Shown piece after piece: positions 8,673 to 18,499 of a stretch of 64,000 nt of DNA; the stretch's first letter is position 1; each line of letters starts with the position of its first letter. Below the pieces are notes generated by a model. It was given only the letters and a program-made list of their open reading frames with translations. It made no database searches and was not told the DNA's origin. Source of the stretch: Shimia sp. Lineage in GTDB: Bacteria; Pseudomonadota; Alphaproteobacteria; Rhodobacterales; Rhodobacteraceae. Both the position numbers and the translations under genes were made by a program. The DNA lies in NCBI RefSeq assembly GCF_022448905.1, contig NZ_JAKVCW010000002.1, positions 310,001 to 374,000 of the forward strand, written 5' to 3'.

Positions 8673-10361
8673 TTAGGAATGCTCTTCAGCCGCCGTGGCG
8701 GCAAGTGCTTTGTTGTAGGCCCTTAGCGCGTCCACCTGGAACACCGCGCCAAGCAGCTCCGGCGGGGCATCTTCCCCGCCCAGCGTGACCACCGGCAGAA
8801 AGTTCACACCGGTGTTTTCAAAGATTGGCATAGCGCTCTCCAGTGTGGCGGTACCATCGACATAGAGCCCTTCAGACACCATCTCCCAACAGCGCTCCTC
8901 CGGGGCTGCATTCTGCGCATCTTTGGCGCGCATCACCTTGCCCACTCCACACATCGCCAGCAAATACGCCTGTGGCCCGGCTGCGATGTGCACATTGCGT
9001 CGTTCCAGCTGGGTCAGGAAGAACGAGCCATCCACCAGTCGTGAACTTAGCGCGGTGGAGATCGACACCGCAACCATCACCGCCAAACCAGTTTGCCAAT
9101 CTCCAGTCATTTCAAACACAATCAGCGTGGTTGAGATCGGCGCGCCCAACACAGCAGCCGCAACGGCGCCGAGCCCCGCAAGCGCGTAAAGCGTGGTGGT
9201 GCCGGACACATCCGGGAAAATCGCGGTGGCGACCATACCAAATGCCAAGCCAGTCAGCGCGCCGACCATCAGCGACGGAGAAAACACCCCGCCACCCATG
9301 CGTCCTGCCATTGTGATCGACACCGCAATCACCTTCAGCACCGCAAACACCACCGCCTCATGCAACAACAGATTTCCGGTCAGCGCCGCAGAAGTAGTCT
9401 CATAGCCCACCCCAATGATGTGCGGGAACCAGATTGCCAGAATGCCCAGCAAAGCGCCAGAAATCGCCGGACGCAGCCAGCGCGGAATGCGCAGGTCTTC
9501 CTGCAAATGGCTGGCCATGTCGTCGGCCCAGAAAATCGTCCACATCAGTGCCACGGCCACCAGACCGCAGAGTCCACCGAGGATCAAGAAAGCTGGTAGC
9601 TCTTGATAGAATTGCAGCGCGGTTCCTGTGTTCAAAGTGAACTCGGTCACATCGCCAAACTCAAGACGGTTGATCACCGTACCTGCCACAGACGCAATTA
9701 CAATTGGCGCGAAGGCATGCACCGCAAAGTGGCGCAATACCACTTCCAGCGCAAAAAGCGCGCCTGCGATCGGCGCATTGAAACTGGCAGACACAGCGGC
9801 CGCCACCGCACAGCCCAACAGGTCCCGACCCGTGATTCCATCAGCATTGATCCGCACACTGACCCAGGTGGCAATCATGCCAGCGATATGCACTACCGGC
9901 CCTTCACGGCCGGTTGAGCCGCCAGAAGACAGGGTGATCAGGCTGGCAAAGGCCGAAGCGATGCCGGCTTTGCGTTCCACCCGCCCTTCGTGCAGCGCGG
10001 CGCCCTCGATCACATCCGCCACTGAGCGCACGCGCCCGTCCGGGGTGAACTTGTTGAGGATGATGCCCACAACCAGTCCACCGATGGTCGGGATGATCAC
10101 CAGCCAGTACCAGGGCAACGTATTGGCAAACGTGTGCAGCCGGGTGAGATCTTCGGCTCCATACAACGTGGATTGTAGCCAGTGGATGCCTTTGCGGAAC
10201 AACAGCGCGGCAAAGCCCGCCGCAATCCCGATGCAGAGGGCGATGATCCAAAACTGAAACTGGCTGGGGCCTTTGTTGACCAATACCTTCCAGCCGCCGC
10301 GACAGGTGTCTGCCGCCTCTTGGGCGCTTTCCGCGAGAAAGGAGCCTACCGACTTCGCCAT
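8673..10361 (-). CDS. CLC family chloride channel/antiporter
   Basis: An integral membrane protein of the CLC family moving chloride, probably as a Cl-/H+ antiporter. The 562-residue product contains GSTGREGPVVH, the selectivity motif GxxGxEGP with the gating glutamate found in antiporters, plus SFNAPIAGALFALE and GGGVFSPSL. The last ~100 residues resemble a single, degenerate CBS-like regulatory region (VNFLPVV ... GAVFQVDALR). The open frame extends 25 codons upstream to a TTG, but the ATG at 10361 is more plausible. It converges with the DUF3299 gene (3-nt gap). Confidence 0.9.
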   Translation of the reverse strand: MAKSVGSFLAESAQEAADTCRGGWKVLVNKGPSQFQFWIIALCIGIAAGFAALLFRKGIHWLQSTLYGAEDLTRLHTFANTLPWYWLVIIPTIGGLVVGIILNKFTPDGRVRSVADVIEGAALHEGRVERKAGIASAFASLITLSSGGSTGREGPVVHIAGMIATWVSVRINADGITGRDLLGCAVAAAVSASFNAPIAGALFALEVVLRHFAVHAFAPIVIASVAGTVINRLEFGDVTEFTLNTGTALQFYQELPAFLILGGLCGLVAVALMWTIFWADDMASHLQEDLRIPRWLRPAISGALLGILAIWFPHIIGVGYETTSAALTGNLLLHEAVVFAVLKVIAVSITMAGRMGGGVFSPSLMVGALTGLAFGMVATAIFPDVSGTTTLYALAGLGAVAAAVLGAPISTTLIVFEMTGDWQTGLAVMVAVSISTALSSRLVDGSFFLTQLERRNVHIAAGPQAYLLAMCGVGKVMRAKDAQNAAPEERCWEMVSEGLYVDGTATLESAMPIFENTGVNFLPVVTLGGEDAPPELLGAVFQVDALRAYNKALAATAAEEHS

Positions 10362-10505
10362 AGTGCTGCAAAATCTCCAGGTGGGAGGGTCGTAAAGGGT
10401 TACGTCTGATCTAGTCAGAAATCTCTTGTAACGCAAAGAGGTAAGCGGAGGGTTTCACGCCAAAGTGCCTGATTGTGCGTGAATTTTCCGAGCCAAAGGC
10501 CGAAT

Positions 10506-12152
10506 CTAGACCAAAAGCGCCTTTGCGGCTGCGCGTGCCTCGGGCGTGATTGTGTCACCAGAAATCATCCGCGCCACTTCATCCACCCGCTCGCCATCAT
10601 CCAGAGGCACAACTCGGCTCAGTGTCTGGCCATTTTTGACCGACTTCGCCACCTGCCAATGATGGGCCCCTAGCGCGGCTACCTGCGGCGAGTGAGTCAC
10701 AACCAAGACCTGTCCCCCTTCGGCCAGCGCTTTCAACCGGCGGCCTACTGCATCGGCGGTTGCCCCGCCTACTCCACGATCAATCTCGTCAAAGATCAGC
10801 GTCATGCCGCTGATGTCATTGGTCAGACAGACTTTCAGCGCCAACAGGAAACGGCTCAATTCGCCGCCCGACGCAATCTTGGCCAGTGGCCCTGCTGGCG
10901 CGCCTGGATTGGTGGCCACAACAAATTCCACCGCGTCGCGGCCTTCCGGCCCTGCATCGCCCGGCGCCACCTTCGTGGTGAACACGGCCCGCTCCATCTT
11001 CAACGGGGCCAGCTCGCCCATCACCGCCTTGTCCAGCTTGGTTGCCGCCTTGCCGCGCGCCGTTGTGAGCGCCTCAGCCGCTGTATCATAGGCGGCCTCC
11101 GCCGTCTTCAGATCAGCTGTCAGCGCGGCGATATCGCCCTCTCCTGCATCCAGAGCGGTCAGCCGCGTGCGCAATTCCTCCGCATAGCCGCCCAAATCAT
11201 CGGGCAGTACATTGTATTTGCGGGCCAGTCCGCGAATGGCAAACAGGCGCTCTTCCAGCTCTTCGAGTTCATGTGGATTGAAATCCAATGCTTCTAGACA
11301 ACGTTCCACGCCATCCACAGCCTCAGCCAACTCATTCATGGCCCGCTCCAGCGCTCCGACGGGGGCTTCCAAAGTGTCGCCCGTTTCTGACGCGGCATCG
11401 CCCAGCCAACGCATCGCGTCGCCCATCGCGCTTTCCGCACCACCGTTGCCCAAGGCGGCATGAGCGCGGCTCACATCCTCGCGCACTTTTTCCGCGTTCT
11501 GCATCATACGGCGGCGGGTATCGAGCTCTGCCTCTTCCCCCGGCTGCGGATCGAGCTTGTCCAGCTCCTGGACCGCATGGCGCAAAAAGTCTTCTTCGGC
11601 CTTGGCCTCTTCTAGCGCAACCTGCGCCGCCGTCAGCGCCTTGCGGGCTGCGGACGCCTCAGACCAGGTTTTGCGAGTCTTGCCCCGCAGCTTGTCCGTG
11701 TTGGCGAACAGGTCCAGCACCTCACGGTGCCCTTTTGGATCCAGCAGACCCCGGTCATCATGCTGCCCATGCAATTCCAGCAACGTCTCTGACAACCGCC
11801 GCAACACTTCGCCCGACACACGCCGGTCATTGACCCAGGCCGTTTTGCGCCCGTCACTTCGATTGATGCGACGCAGGATCAGCTCGTCACCACCGGGCAG
11901 ACCTGCGTCTTCGAGAATGGCGTGTGCAGGATGGCCGTCTGGCAGATCGAACTCGGCCACAACCTCCCCCTGATCAGCGCCAGACCGCACCAACTCCGCA
12001 CGACCGCGCCAGCCCAGTACAAAGCCAAGGCTATCCAAAAGGATCGATTTCCCTGCGCCGGTCTCCCCTGTCAGAACGTTCAAACCCGGCTGAAACGCAA
12101 GGTCCAGCCGGTCGATGATCAACATGTCACGGATTTCAAGCGAGCGCAGCAT
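10506..12152 (-). CDS. recN: DNA repair protein RecN
   Basis: An SMC-like ATPase acting in double-strand-break repair. The 548-residue product starts MLRSLEIRDMLIIDRLDL, then Walker A TGETGAGKSILLDSLGFVLG (about 30-49), a central coiled-coil with Glu/Ala/Lys-rich helices (about 150-370), the signature ASGGELSRFLLALK and Walker B LIFDEIDRGVGG. Length and order fit RecN. It lies 35 nt downstream of bamD on the same strand; lpxC-bamD-recN order is common in alphaproteobacteria, so co-transcription with bamD is likely. Confidence 0.96.
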   Translation of the reverse strand: MLRSLEIRDMLIIDRLDLAFQPGLNVLTGETGAGKSILLDSLGFVLGWRGRAELVRSGADQGEVVAEFDLPDGHPAHAILEDAGLPGGDELILRRINRSDGRKTAWVNDRRVSGEVLRRLSETLLELHGQHDDRGLLDPKGHREVLDLFANTDKLRGKTRKTWSEASAARKALTAAQVALEEAKAEEDFLRHAVQELDKLDPQPGEEAELDTRRRMMQNAEKVREDVSRAHAALGNGGAESAMGDAMRWLGDAASETGDTLEAPVGALERAMNELAEAVDGVERCLEALDFNPHELEELEERLFAIRGLARKYNVLPDDLGGYAEELRTRLTALDAGEGDIAALTADLKTAEAAYDTAAEALTTARGKAATKLDKAVMGELAPLKMERAVFTTKVAPGDAGPEGRDAVEFVVATNPGAPAGPLAKIASGGELSRFLLALKVCLTNDISGMTLIFDEIDRGVGGATADAVGRRLKALAEGGQVLVVTHSPQVAALGAHHWQVAKSVKNGQTLSRVVPLDDGERVDEVARMISGDTITPEARAAAKALLV

Positions 12153-12187
12153 TCAGCCTCACACCACAGGGCATCCCCTGCCCTCTG

Positions 12188-13042
12188 TTACAGCCATCTG
12201 CCTTGCAGGGTCTGGCGATAAACTTGATTGAGCCAGCTGCTGCCTTCGGCCTTAGCTTCAAGGCCATTCTCACGCAACAGGGCATAGCTGTCTTGATACC
12301 ACTCGGTGGACTGGAAGTTGTGGCCCAGAATCGCCGCCGCAGTCTGCGCCTCGCCATAGAGGCCCAGCGACAGGTAAGCCTCCACCAAACGGTGTAGCGC
12401 CTCCGGCGTGTGGGTTGTGGTTTGAAAATCTTCGACCACGACACGGAAACGTTTTATGGCCGCACCATAGTGATCCCGGCGCAGATAATAACGGCCGATT
12501 TCCATTTCCTTGGACGCCAGATGGTCAAAAGCCAGATCAAACTTCAACATCGCGGAGCGCGCGTATTCGCTCTCCGGATAGATCTCGATCACCTTGCGCA
12601 ACTCTTGCAACGCTTGGAAGGTCAGCCCCTGGTCCCGGCCGACTTCGTCAATTTGGTCGTAGTAGGTGAGCGCCAGCAGATACTGGGCATACGCCGCATC
12701 ATCATCCGCGGGGTAAAAATCAATATAACGCTGTGCAGCCGCCCGCGCCTCGGGATATGCCCCGTCAGAATGATAAGCAAAGGCCTGCATCACCAAGGAC
12801 CGCTTGGCCAATTCACTATAGGGATAAAGCCGTTCAATTTCGGAGAAGAAGAAAGCGGCATCGGTGCCCCGGTTCCGCGCCATTTCGAACTCGCCGCGCT
12901 CAAAAATCTGCTCGGGGGTGAACTGCTCCATATCGACCAAGCCACGGCGGGCGTCGCTGGTGCTGTTGTCGGAACAAGCCACAACAAAGGACAAAGCCAG
13001 AACCGAACCAAAAAGGCGGGTGCGCGCTCCGATGCCTGACAT
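12188..13042 (-). CDS. bamD: Outer membrane assembly lipoprotein BamD
   Basis: The essential lipoprotein of the BAM complex that folds outer-membrane beta-barrels. The 284-residue product has a lipoprotein signal peptide: basic MSGIGARTR, a hydrophobic stretch, then the lipobox VVAC with Cys at about residue 22. It continues with tandem TPR-like helices, including FERGEFEMARNRGTDAAFFFSEIE and a YP motif (RLYPYSELA). The ATG at 13042 is chosen over an upstream in-frame start because only this gives a proper lipoprotein leader; a GAAGG lies 9 nt before it. Confidence 0.93.
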   Translation of the reverse strand: MSGIGARTRLFGSVLALSFVVACSDNSTSDARRGLVDMEQFTPEQIFERGEFEMARNRGTDAAFFFSEIERLYPYSELAKRSLVMQAFAYHSDGAYPEARAAAQRYIDFYPADDDAAYAQYLLALTYYDQIDEVGRDQGLTFQALQELRKVIEIYPESEYARSAMLKFDLAFDHLASKEMEIGRYYLRRDHYGAAIKRFRVVVEDFQTTTHTPEALHRLVEAYLSLGLYGEAQTAAAILGHNFQSTEWYQDSYALLRENGLEAKAEGSSWLNQVYRQTLQGRWL

Positions 13043-13149
13043 AGTGCTTACCTTCTGCTCCCTGCGGGGGTCGCCCCCTCTTTCACACGCTGTTAGCATA
13101 GAATTTTGCGGGGCAAAACGCCTTTGGACGGATTTGTTACGATCCGGGT

Positions 13150-14073
13150 TTAGGCAACGGCTGGAAATTCGCCCATATGTACACCAGCGCCGGGCAGACG
13201 TGCTGCCTGCGCAGCATCACATTCCACCAAACGCCAATTGTCAGGGTGAGAGAAAAGCTCGCGCAGCAGGGCGTTTGTCAGCGAGTGACCGGCGCGGTGG
13301 CCCTGATAGTGTGCCAACAGTGGCGCACCGGCGAGATAGAGATCGCCCATCGCGTCCAGCATTTTGTGGCGCACGGGCTCATCCGCATGGCGCAGACCAC
13401 CTTTGGCCTGAACATCGGCACCGTTGAACACCACCGCGTTTTCGGTGGGATCGCCGCCAAGCGCCAAACCGTTGGCCTGCATCGCCTCCACATCTGCCTG
13501 ACGGCAGAAGGTGCGGCTGTTGCACAGCTCACGAATAAAGCTGCCGTTGGCGAGGTTAAGCTCTTTGGTCTGCTGACCAATCGCCTCGTCCTCAAAGTCG
13601 ATGTGGAAGTCGATGCGCATTTCATCCGCAGGCACAAGCGTCGCAGTGGCCTCACCGCGTGTTACGGAGACAGGCTTCAAAACTTCGACCGCCCAGACCG
13701 GCGCGCCCTGCTTCACGATGCCCGCCTTCAAGAAACCATGCACAAAATCCGCAGAGCTGCCGTCCAGAATTGGCACTTCCGGCGCATCAATCTCGATCAA
13801 AGCATTGTGGATGCCACAGCCGGCAAGAGCCGCCATCAGATGCTCGATAGTGGAAACGCTGACACCAGCCTCGTTCTTGATGCGGGTGCAAAGCGCGGTT
13901 TGCTCAACCACATCCCAACGGGCGGGGATCATGGCATCGCCCAACAATACGTCGGTGCGCTTGAACCAGATTCCATAATCGGTGGAGGCTGGCCGTACGG
14001 TCAGGTGCACAGTTGCGCCCGAATGAAGGCCTGTGCCCTGAAAATGAACTGGTGTCTTAAGCGTAGCTTGCAC
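13150..14073 (-). CDS. lpxC: UDP-3-O-acyl-N-acetylglucosamine deacetylase LpxC (GTG start)
   Basis: The zinc enzyme of the committed step of lipid A synthesis. Starting at the GTG at 14073 gives 307 residues beginning VQATLKTPVHFQGTGLHSG. The zinc ligands then fall at H78 (STIEHLMAAL), H236 and D240 (RHKMLD), and the catalytic His at 263 (GHRAGHSL), almost the same numbering as E. coli LpxC. A GGGGA lies 5 nt before the GTG. The frame is open for 64 more codons upstream, but that stretch is not LpxC-like and runs into the ftsZ terminator. The terminator implies lpxC has its own promoter. Confidence 0.93.
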   Translation of the reverse strand: MQATLKTPVHFQGTGLHSGATVHLTVRPASTDYGIWFKRTDVLLGDAMIPARWDVVEQTALCTRIKNEAGVSVSTIEHLMAALAGCGIHNALIEIDAPEVPILDGSSADFVHGFLKAGIVKQGAPVWAVEVLKPVSVTRGEATATLVPADEMRIDFHIDFEDEAIGQQTKELNLANGSFIRELCNSRTFCRQADVEAMQANGLALGGDPTENAVVFNGADVQAKGGLRHADEPVRHKMLDAMGDLYLAGAPLLAHYQGHRAGHSLTNALLRELFSHPDNWRLVECDAAQAARLPGAGVHMGEFPAVA

Positions 14074-14232
14074 TGGTGTCCCCAAAGTGACGCGGCACAC
14101 CCCATTGGCCGCAATAGTGAGGTAGGCGCTTTGCCCCGTCACCTCAAATAAAGCTTTGTAACGGTATGAAACATCGCTGTAACAAATCGGCAAAACCCCG
14201 CGCACAACGGGGTATTCCTTTGTTTTATAATA

Positions 14233-14259
14233 GAAAAAGGCCGCCCCACTGGGCGGCCT
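14233..14259 (-). terminator. Intrinsic terminator of ftsZ
   Basis: A perfect 9-bp GC stem (14238-14246 with 14251-14259) with a 4-nt loop is followed, on the minus strand, by TTTTTC. It sits 25 nt after the ftsZ stop and upstream of lpxC, so it ends the division transcript. Confidence 0.88.
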
Positions 14260-14283
14260 CTTCACAGGTATTTCACAAATAAA

Positions 14284-15930
14284 TCAGTTCGCTTGACGGC
14301 GCAGGAAGGCTGGGATTTCAATCCGCTCCTGATCTTCATCCATCTGCTCGGCTGGCTCATGGCTTTGAACCGCCGGCTGCTGACGCACAGGTTGTGCTGC
14401 TGGCGCGGCACCTTGCTCTGCACCGTGGCCGGTCATCTTGTTGATCAGCGAGTTGATGCCAAAGCGAGGACGCTCTTCTGCACGTGGCTCAGGCGCAGGG
14501 GCTGCCGGACGGGCCGGAGCGGCTGGCGCCTTTTCCACCGCGGCTTGCAGACGCTGCATCAGCTGCGGCGTAGGCGTACCTGGTGCTGGACGCTGAGGGG
14601 CCACGAATCCCTGAGGCTCTTCTTCGAACATCTCAGGCTGCACTGCTTGTGCCGGAGTTGGCTGATACGCAGGTGGTGGTACATCGGCACCGGCAGACGC
14701 GGCATCAAAGGTTGGCGCGGCTGCAACAGCTGGCGCTTCCTCTTCGAAGATGTCTTCCATCTGTTCCTGAGCCGCGGCCTGCTGGGTGTCCATCTGCGCA
14801 AACAGAGACGGCTCGGATGCTGCCACTTCCGGGGCCGCCTCAACCGCAGGAGCCGGAGCCGCCTGTTCCACAACAGGGGTCTGCTGTGCGGTTTCAATGG
14901 TTGGCGTCGTGGTCAGTGGCTCACGCATGGAACGGCGCGGCAGAGGCATTGCGGAGGTGGTTTCCGCCGCATCGATACCTGTCGCCACAACGGACACACG
15001 CATGCCGCCGTCCAGCGTTTCGTCCATGGTGGAGCCCACTATGATGTTGGCGTCCGCATCAACTTCTTCGCGAATGCGGTTGGCCGCTTCGTCCAGTTCG
15101 AACAGGGTCAGGTCGTGACCGCCGGTGATGTTGATCAGGACACCTTTGGCTCCGCGCAGGGAGATCTCGTCCAGCAGCGGGTTGGCAATCGCCTTCTCTG
15201 CCGCCTGGATCGCGCGATCTTCACCGTCGGCTTCGCCAGTGCCCATCATCGCTTTGCCCATCTCGTCCATCACAGCCCGTACGTCTGCGAAGTCGAGGTT
15301 GATCAGGCCCGGACGGACCATCAGGTCGGTCACACCTTTCACGCCTTGATACAGAACGTCGTCGGCCATGGAGAAGGCTTCGGTAAAGGTGGTTTTCTCG
15401 TTGGCAAGGCGGAACAGGTTCTGGTTTGGAATGATGATCAGCGTGTCGACCATCTTCTGCAGCTGCTCCACGCCCTCTTCGGCCTGGCGCATCCGCTTGG
15501 CGCCTTCGAATTGGAACGGCTTGGTCACAACACCCACGGTCAGAACACCCAGCTCACGCGCTGCCTGCGCAATGATTGGTGCCGCACCGGTGCCAGTGCC
15601 ACCGCCCATACCGGCGGTGATGAAGCACATGTGTGCGCCTGCGAGGTGATCCACGATCTGCTCGATGCTTTCTTCGGCAGCGGCTGCACCAACGGTTGCG
15701 CGTGCCCCAGCGCCCAGACCTTCGGTGACCTTCACGCCCAGTTGCACGCGGCTTTCAGATTTGCTCTGCTGAAGAGCCTGCGCGTCGGTGTTCGCAACCA
15801 CGAACTCCACGCCTTCAAGCTCTTTGTCGATCATGTTGTTGACCGCGTTGCCACCTGCACCGCCAACACCAAACACGGTGATGCGGGGCTTCAGATCACC
15901 CTCGTCGGGCATCGTCAGATTCAATGTCAT
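14284..15930 (-). CDS. ftsZ: Cell division protein FtsZ
   Basis: The tubulin-like GTPase that forms the Z-ring. The 548-residue product contains [13 protein letters not shown], the tubulin signature GGGTGTG (109-115), and the T7-loop region [11 protein letters not shown]. The globular domain ends near residue 320. It is followed by a very long Ala/Pro/Glu-rich linker (about 330-525) and then the C-terminal conserved peptide with IPAFLRRQ, which binds FtsA and other partners. The ATG at 15930 ([10 protein letters not shown]) is preferred over an in-frame start ten codons earlier. A 359-bp leader with a CtrA-type site separates it from ftsA, so it has its own promoter. Confidence 0.97.
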   Translation of the reverse strand: MTLNLTMPDEGDLKPRITVFGVGGAGGNAVNNMIDKELEGVEFVVANTDAQALQQSKSESRVQLGVKVTEGLGAGARATVGAAAAEESIEQIVDHLAGAHMCFITAGMGGGTGTGAAPIIAQAARELGVLTVGVVTKPFQFEGAKRMRQAEEGVEQLQKMVDTLIIIPNQNLFRLANEKTTFTEAFSMADDVLYQGVKGVTDLMVRPGLINLDFADVRAVMDEMGKAMMGTGEADGEDRAIQAAEKAIANPLLDEISLRGAKGVLINITGGHDLTLFELDEAANRIREEVDADANIIVGSTMDETLDGGMRVSVVATGIDAAETTSAMPLPRRSMREPLTTTPTIETAQQTPVVEQAAPAPAVEAAPEVAASEPSLFAQMDTQQAAAQEQMEDIFEEEAPAVAAAPTFDAASAGADVPPPAYQPTPAQAVQPEMFEEEPQGFVAPQRPAPGTPTPQLMQRLQAAVEKAPAAPARPAAPAPEPRAEERPRFGINSLINKMTGHGAEQGAAPAAQPVRQQPAVQSHEPAEQMDEDQERIEIPAFLRRQAN

Positions 15931-16289
15931 AGAACTGTCCGCCTGTTGTTTACCCGCCACAGCGGGCTATTTTCTGCCTACTCAGGACCATTATTAAACA
16001 GGCTTTCCAGAATCGTCATCCCAAAAAGCGCATTTCGCCACAAAATATGGGGTAAAAATGTGAAAACTAGCGGCATCTTGCCGAAACCGCCAGATTTTGC
16101 GGGGCAAGACAAGTGTCACACAACACTAAACGACCACCCAAGGCACAAATGGCGCCGCAGGAGTTTGCTATGTTTATGTTTGGAGACCACTGCTCGGCAC
16201 TCCGGACCCACGTTTTGATCGCGGTTATCCAGAACTTAACCAAGGCTTAATCAGAGGTCACCCCCAAAAACGCGTCTGCGTCCCCTTTC
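15931..16289 (-). promoter_or_regulatory. ftsZ upstream region
   Basis: This 359-bp gap between ftsA and ftsZ contrasts with overlaps elsewhere in the cluster. It should contain the ftsZ promoter(s). A TTAA-N7-TTAA site lies at its distal end (16236-16250); no convincing sigma-70 boxes were identified by eye. Confidence 0.55.
16236..16250. promoter_or_regulatory. CtrA-type site upstream of ftsZ
   Basis: TTAA (16236-16239), 7 bases, TTAA (16247-16250): the bipartite consensus of the response regulator CtrA. It starts 306 bp upstream of the ftsZ ATG and 40 bp past the ftsA stop. Only one other such pair was seen in the window, also at a division promoter. Confidence 0.55.
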
Positions 16290-17624
16290 TCACCAATTCT
16301 CTTTGAACCACCGCACGGCCTTCCCAAACGGCCGTGTGTTGTAGCGATCCACCGGCAGATCGAAGTCCCACCATTCGTCCTGCGGATGTGTTGCGTAGAG
16401 GCACATGCCCACGGTTGCGGCAAAGCCCGGACCAGTGGCTGCTTGCGGCAGTCCATGTACCCGCATAGGGCGCCCAAGGCGCACTTGCTGTCCCAGGATC
16501 TTGGAGGCCAAACCGTCGAGCCCCGGAATTTGACTGCCGCCGCCGGTCAAAACAATTTGCTGGCTTGGCAGATGCTCAAAGCCCGCCGCATCCAGACGCG
16601 CACGCACCTCTTCGAGGATTTCCTCCACACGGGGGCGCATGATGCCAATCAGCTCCGCCCGGCTCACCGTGCGACGGTCATGCTCCCAGTCGCCGGTGTC
16701 CCCGGACAGCTCGATCATGTCGCGGTCATCCATGCCAGTGGCCACAACGCCACCGTAGAAGGTCTTGATGCGCTCCGCCGTGGCGGTTGGCACCTGCAGG
16801 CCCATCGAAATGTCACCAGTCACGTGATCGCCGCCCATGCGCACGGTGTCCGCAAAAATCATGTGTTTCTTCATAAAGATCGACAGGCTGGTTGCCCCGC
16901 CGCCCATATCAATACAGGCCGCGCCAAGCTCTTGCTCGTCTTCCACCAATGCCGACATTCCAGAGACATACGCCGAAGAGGCAATACCCGCGAGCTCCAA
17001 GTCACACCGACGGATACAATGCACTAGGTTCTGCACCGCCGCCTTGTCCACGGTCAGCATGTGCATATCAGTTGTCAGCGTCTGCCCCACCTGCCCGCGT
17101 GGATCGCCGAGGCCTGAACGGTGGTCGAGCGCAAAGTTCACCGGTTGCGCATGCAGCACCTCACGGTCCGCGCCATAGTCCGGCACATCACAGGCTGCCA
17201 GCACACGGGCCACGTCTTGATCGTCAACGGTGTGGCCTTCCAGATCGATTTGACCGTCCAACCCATAGGAACGCGGCTCCGCACCCGCAAAACAGGCAAT
17301 CACATGGTCTACCCGGATCTTCGCCATCTTCTGCGCCGCCTGCACCACGGTACGAATGGCGCGTTCTGTTTCCTGCATGGTGTCAATTTCGCCAAATTTC
17401 ACACCACGGGACATAATGGTGTTGGCGCCAATCACACGATAGCCGGTCTGCCCCGCCATGGAGCCGATGCCCTCGACACTTGCCAGCCGGTCTGTGCCGT
17501 CAAATCGCAGTACCAGACAGGCGATCTTGGACGTCCCCACATCCAAAACCGCAATCACTCCGCGCTGCATCGCCGTTTTGCGCATCGCGCGCATAGCGCG
17601 CTGGCTCTGATAAAGCTCTGTCAT
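16290..17624 (-). CDS. ftsA: Cell division protein FtsA
   Basis: The actin-like ATPase that tethers FtsZ to the inner membrane. The 444-residue product begins [20 protein letters not shown], then the actin-fold phosphate-1 block IAVLDVGTSKIACLV, SHS2 domain region, phosphate-2 GAACIDMGGGATSLSIF, and the adenosine motif IVLTGGGSQIPGLDGLA. The C-terminus ends in an amphipathic segment (FGKAVRWFKENW) suitable for membrane binding. The ATG at 17624 overlaps the ftsQ stop as ATGA, showing translational coupling; an upstream in-frame start is less likely. Confidence 0.96.
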   Translation of the reverse strand: MTELYQSQRAMRAMRKTAMQRGVIAVLDVGTSKIACLVLRFDGTDRLASVEGIGSMAGQTGYRVIGANTIMSRGVKFGEIDTMQETERAIRTVVQAAQKMAKIRVDHVIACFAGAEPRSYGLDGQIDLEGHTVDDQDVARVLAACDVPDYGADREVLHAQPVNFALDHRSGLGDPRGQVGQTLTTDMHMLTVDKAAVQNLVHCIRRCDLELAGIASSAYVSGMSALVEDEQELGAACIDMGGGATSLSIFMKKHMIFADTVRMGGDHVTGDISMGLQVPTATAERIKTFYGGVVATGMDDRDMIELSGDTGDWEHDRRTVSRAELIGIMRPRVEEILEEVRARLDAAGFEHLPSQQIVLTGGGSQIPGLDGLASKILGQQVRLGRPMRVHGLPQAATGPGFAATVGMCLYATHPQDEWWDFDLPVDRYNTRPFGKAVRWFKENW

Positions 17625-18499
17625 TGTCCCACTGTCCCTGTCGTCATCTGGCTGGCTTGCCACCAGGCGTCTACGGCCTGTTCTGTTAGTTGTACCGTGG
17701 GCCGATGTGCCAAACGCATATCGACCACTTTGATGTCCCGCTCCAAAAGCTCTTCGGCGTGGTTCAGCGCGACCACCCGGTCCAGCGCCTCCACAGCGCC
17801 TTGCTCCGGCAGTTTGATCCGTTGCCCACGATCCAGCACCAAATCCCAGCGCCGCTCTCCCACGCGAACCAGACCAATCACACGGTCCGCCAAAGGGGCT
17901 GCCGCCGAGAACAGGCGCAGGGCTTCTTGCACGTGATGTTCTGCTCCCTCGCCCGCGATCAACGGCATCTGCGCATGGGCCGCGCGTGAAATGGCTGGGC
18001 CAGTGACGTTGCCTTCCGGATCGACCAGCGTCAGCCCTTCATGGGTGCGCCACACCACAACCGGCGTACGCTCGGCCACGTTGAGCTCCAGAATACCGCC
18101 CGGGCGCACACGCACGGCCACGCTGGCAATTGCGGGCAGTTCTTCGACACGCTCACGGATCGCCGGCAGGTCCAAATCAAAAGAACTGGTTGGGAAACTC
18201 AACGAGAGAAGGTCGCGGATGTCTTCAGATGTGCCCCGCGATGCACCATCCACGGTCATCGCCGACACCATGAATTCGGGCCGCGTAGCAATCTCACGGC
18301 GCAAATCATTCACTGCCAGGTTCAAACTCTCACGCCGATCCGCATCAGACAGCCAAACCGTTGCGGCTCCAGCCACAACCACAAACGGCACCACCACCCG
18401 CAAAAACAAACGGAACAGCGGTGTCAGCATCAACCGTTCAAACCGGTAGGCCCACCGGGACGGCGCGTTATCGCGGCGACCTGCCGTCAACGATCGCAT
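17621..18499 (-). CDS. ftsQ: Cell division protein FtsQ
   Basis: A bitopic divisome protein. The 292-residue product has a basic cytoplasmic tail (1-30), one membrane span (about 33-49, [20 protein letters not shown]), a POTRA-like domain starting at [20 protein letters not shown], and the FtsQ beta domain with [20 protein letters not shown]. It overlaps ddl by 13 nt upstream and ftsA by 4 nt downstream, so these three genes are one unit. Length is normal for alphaproteobacteria. Confidence 0.94.
   Translation of the reverse strand: MRSLTAGRRDNAPSRWAYRFERLMLTPLFRLFLRVVVPFVVVAGAATVWLSDADRRESLNLAVNDLRREIATRPEFMVSAMTVDGASRGTSEDIRDLLSLSFPTSSFDLDLPAIRERVEELPAIASVAVRVRPGGILELNVAERTPVVVWRTHEGLTLVDPEGNVTGPAISRAAHAQMPLIAGEGAEHHVQEALRLFSAAAPLADRVIGLVRVGERRWDLVLDRGQRIKLPEQGAVEALDRVVALNHAEELLERDIKVVDMRLAHRPTVQLTEQAVDAWWQASQMTTGTVGQ

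Noticed and set aside
14293..16218. 641-codon plus-strand open frame opposite ftsZ
   Set aside because: Antisense shadow of ftsZ with implausible Trp/Arg/Cys/His-rich composition.
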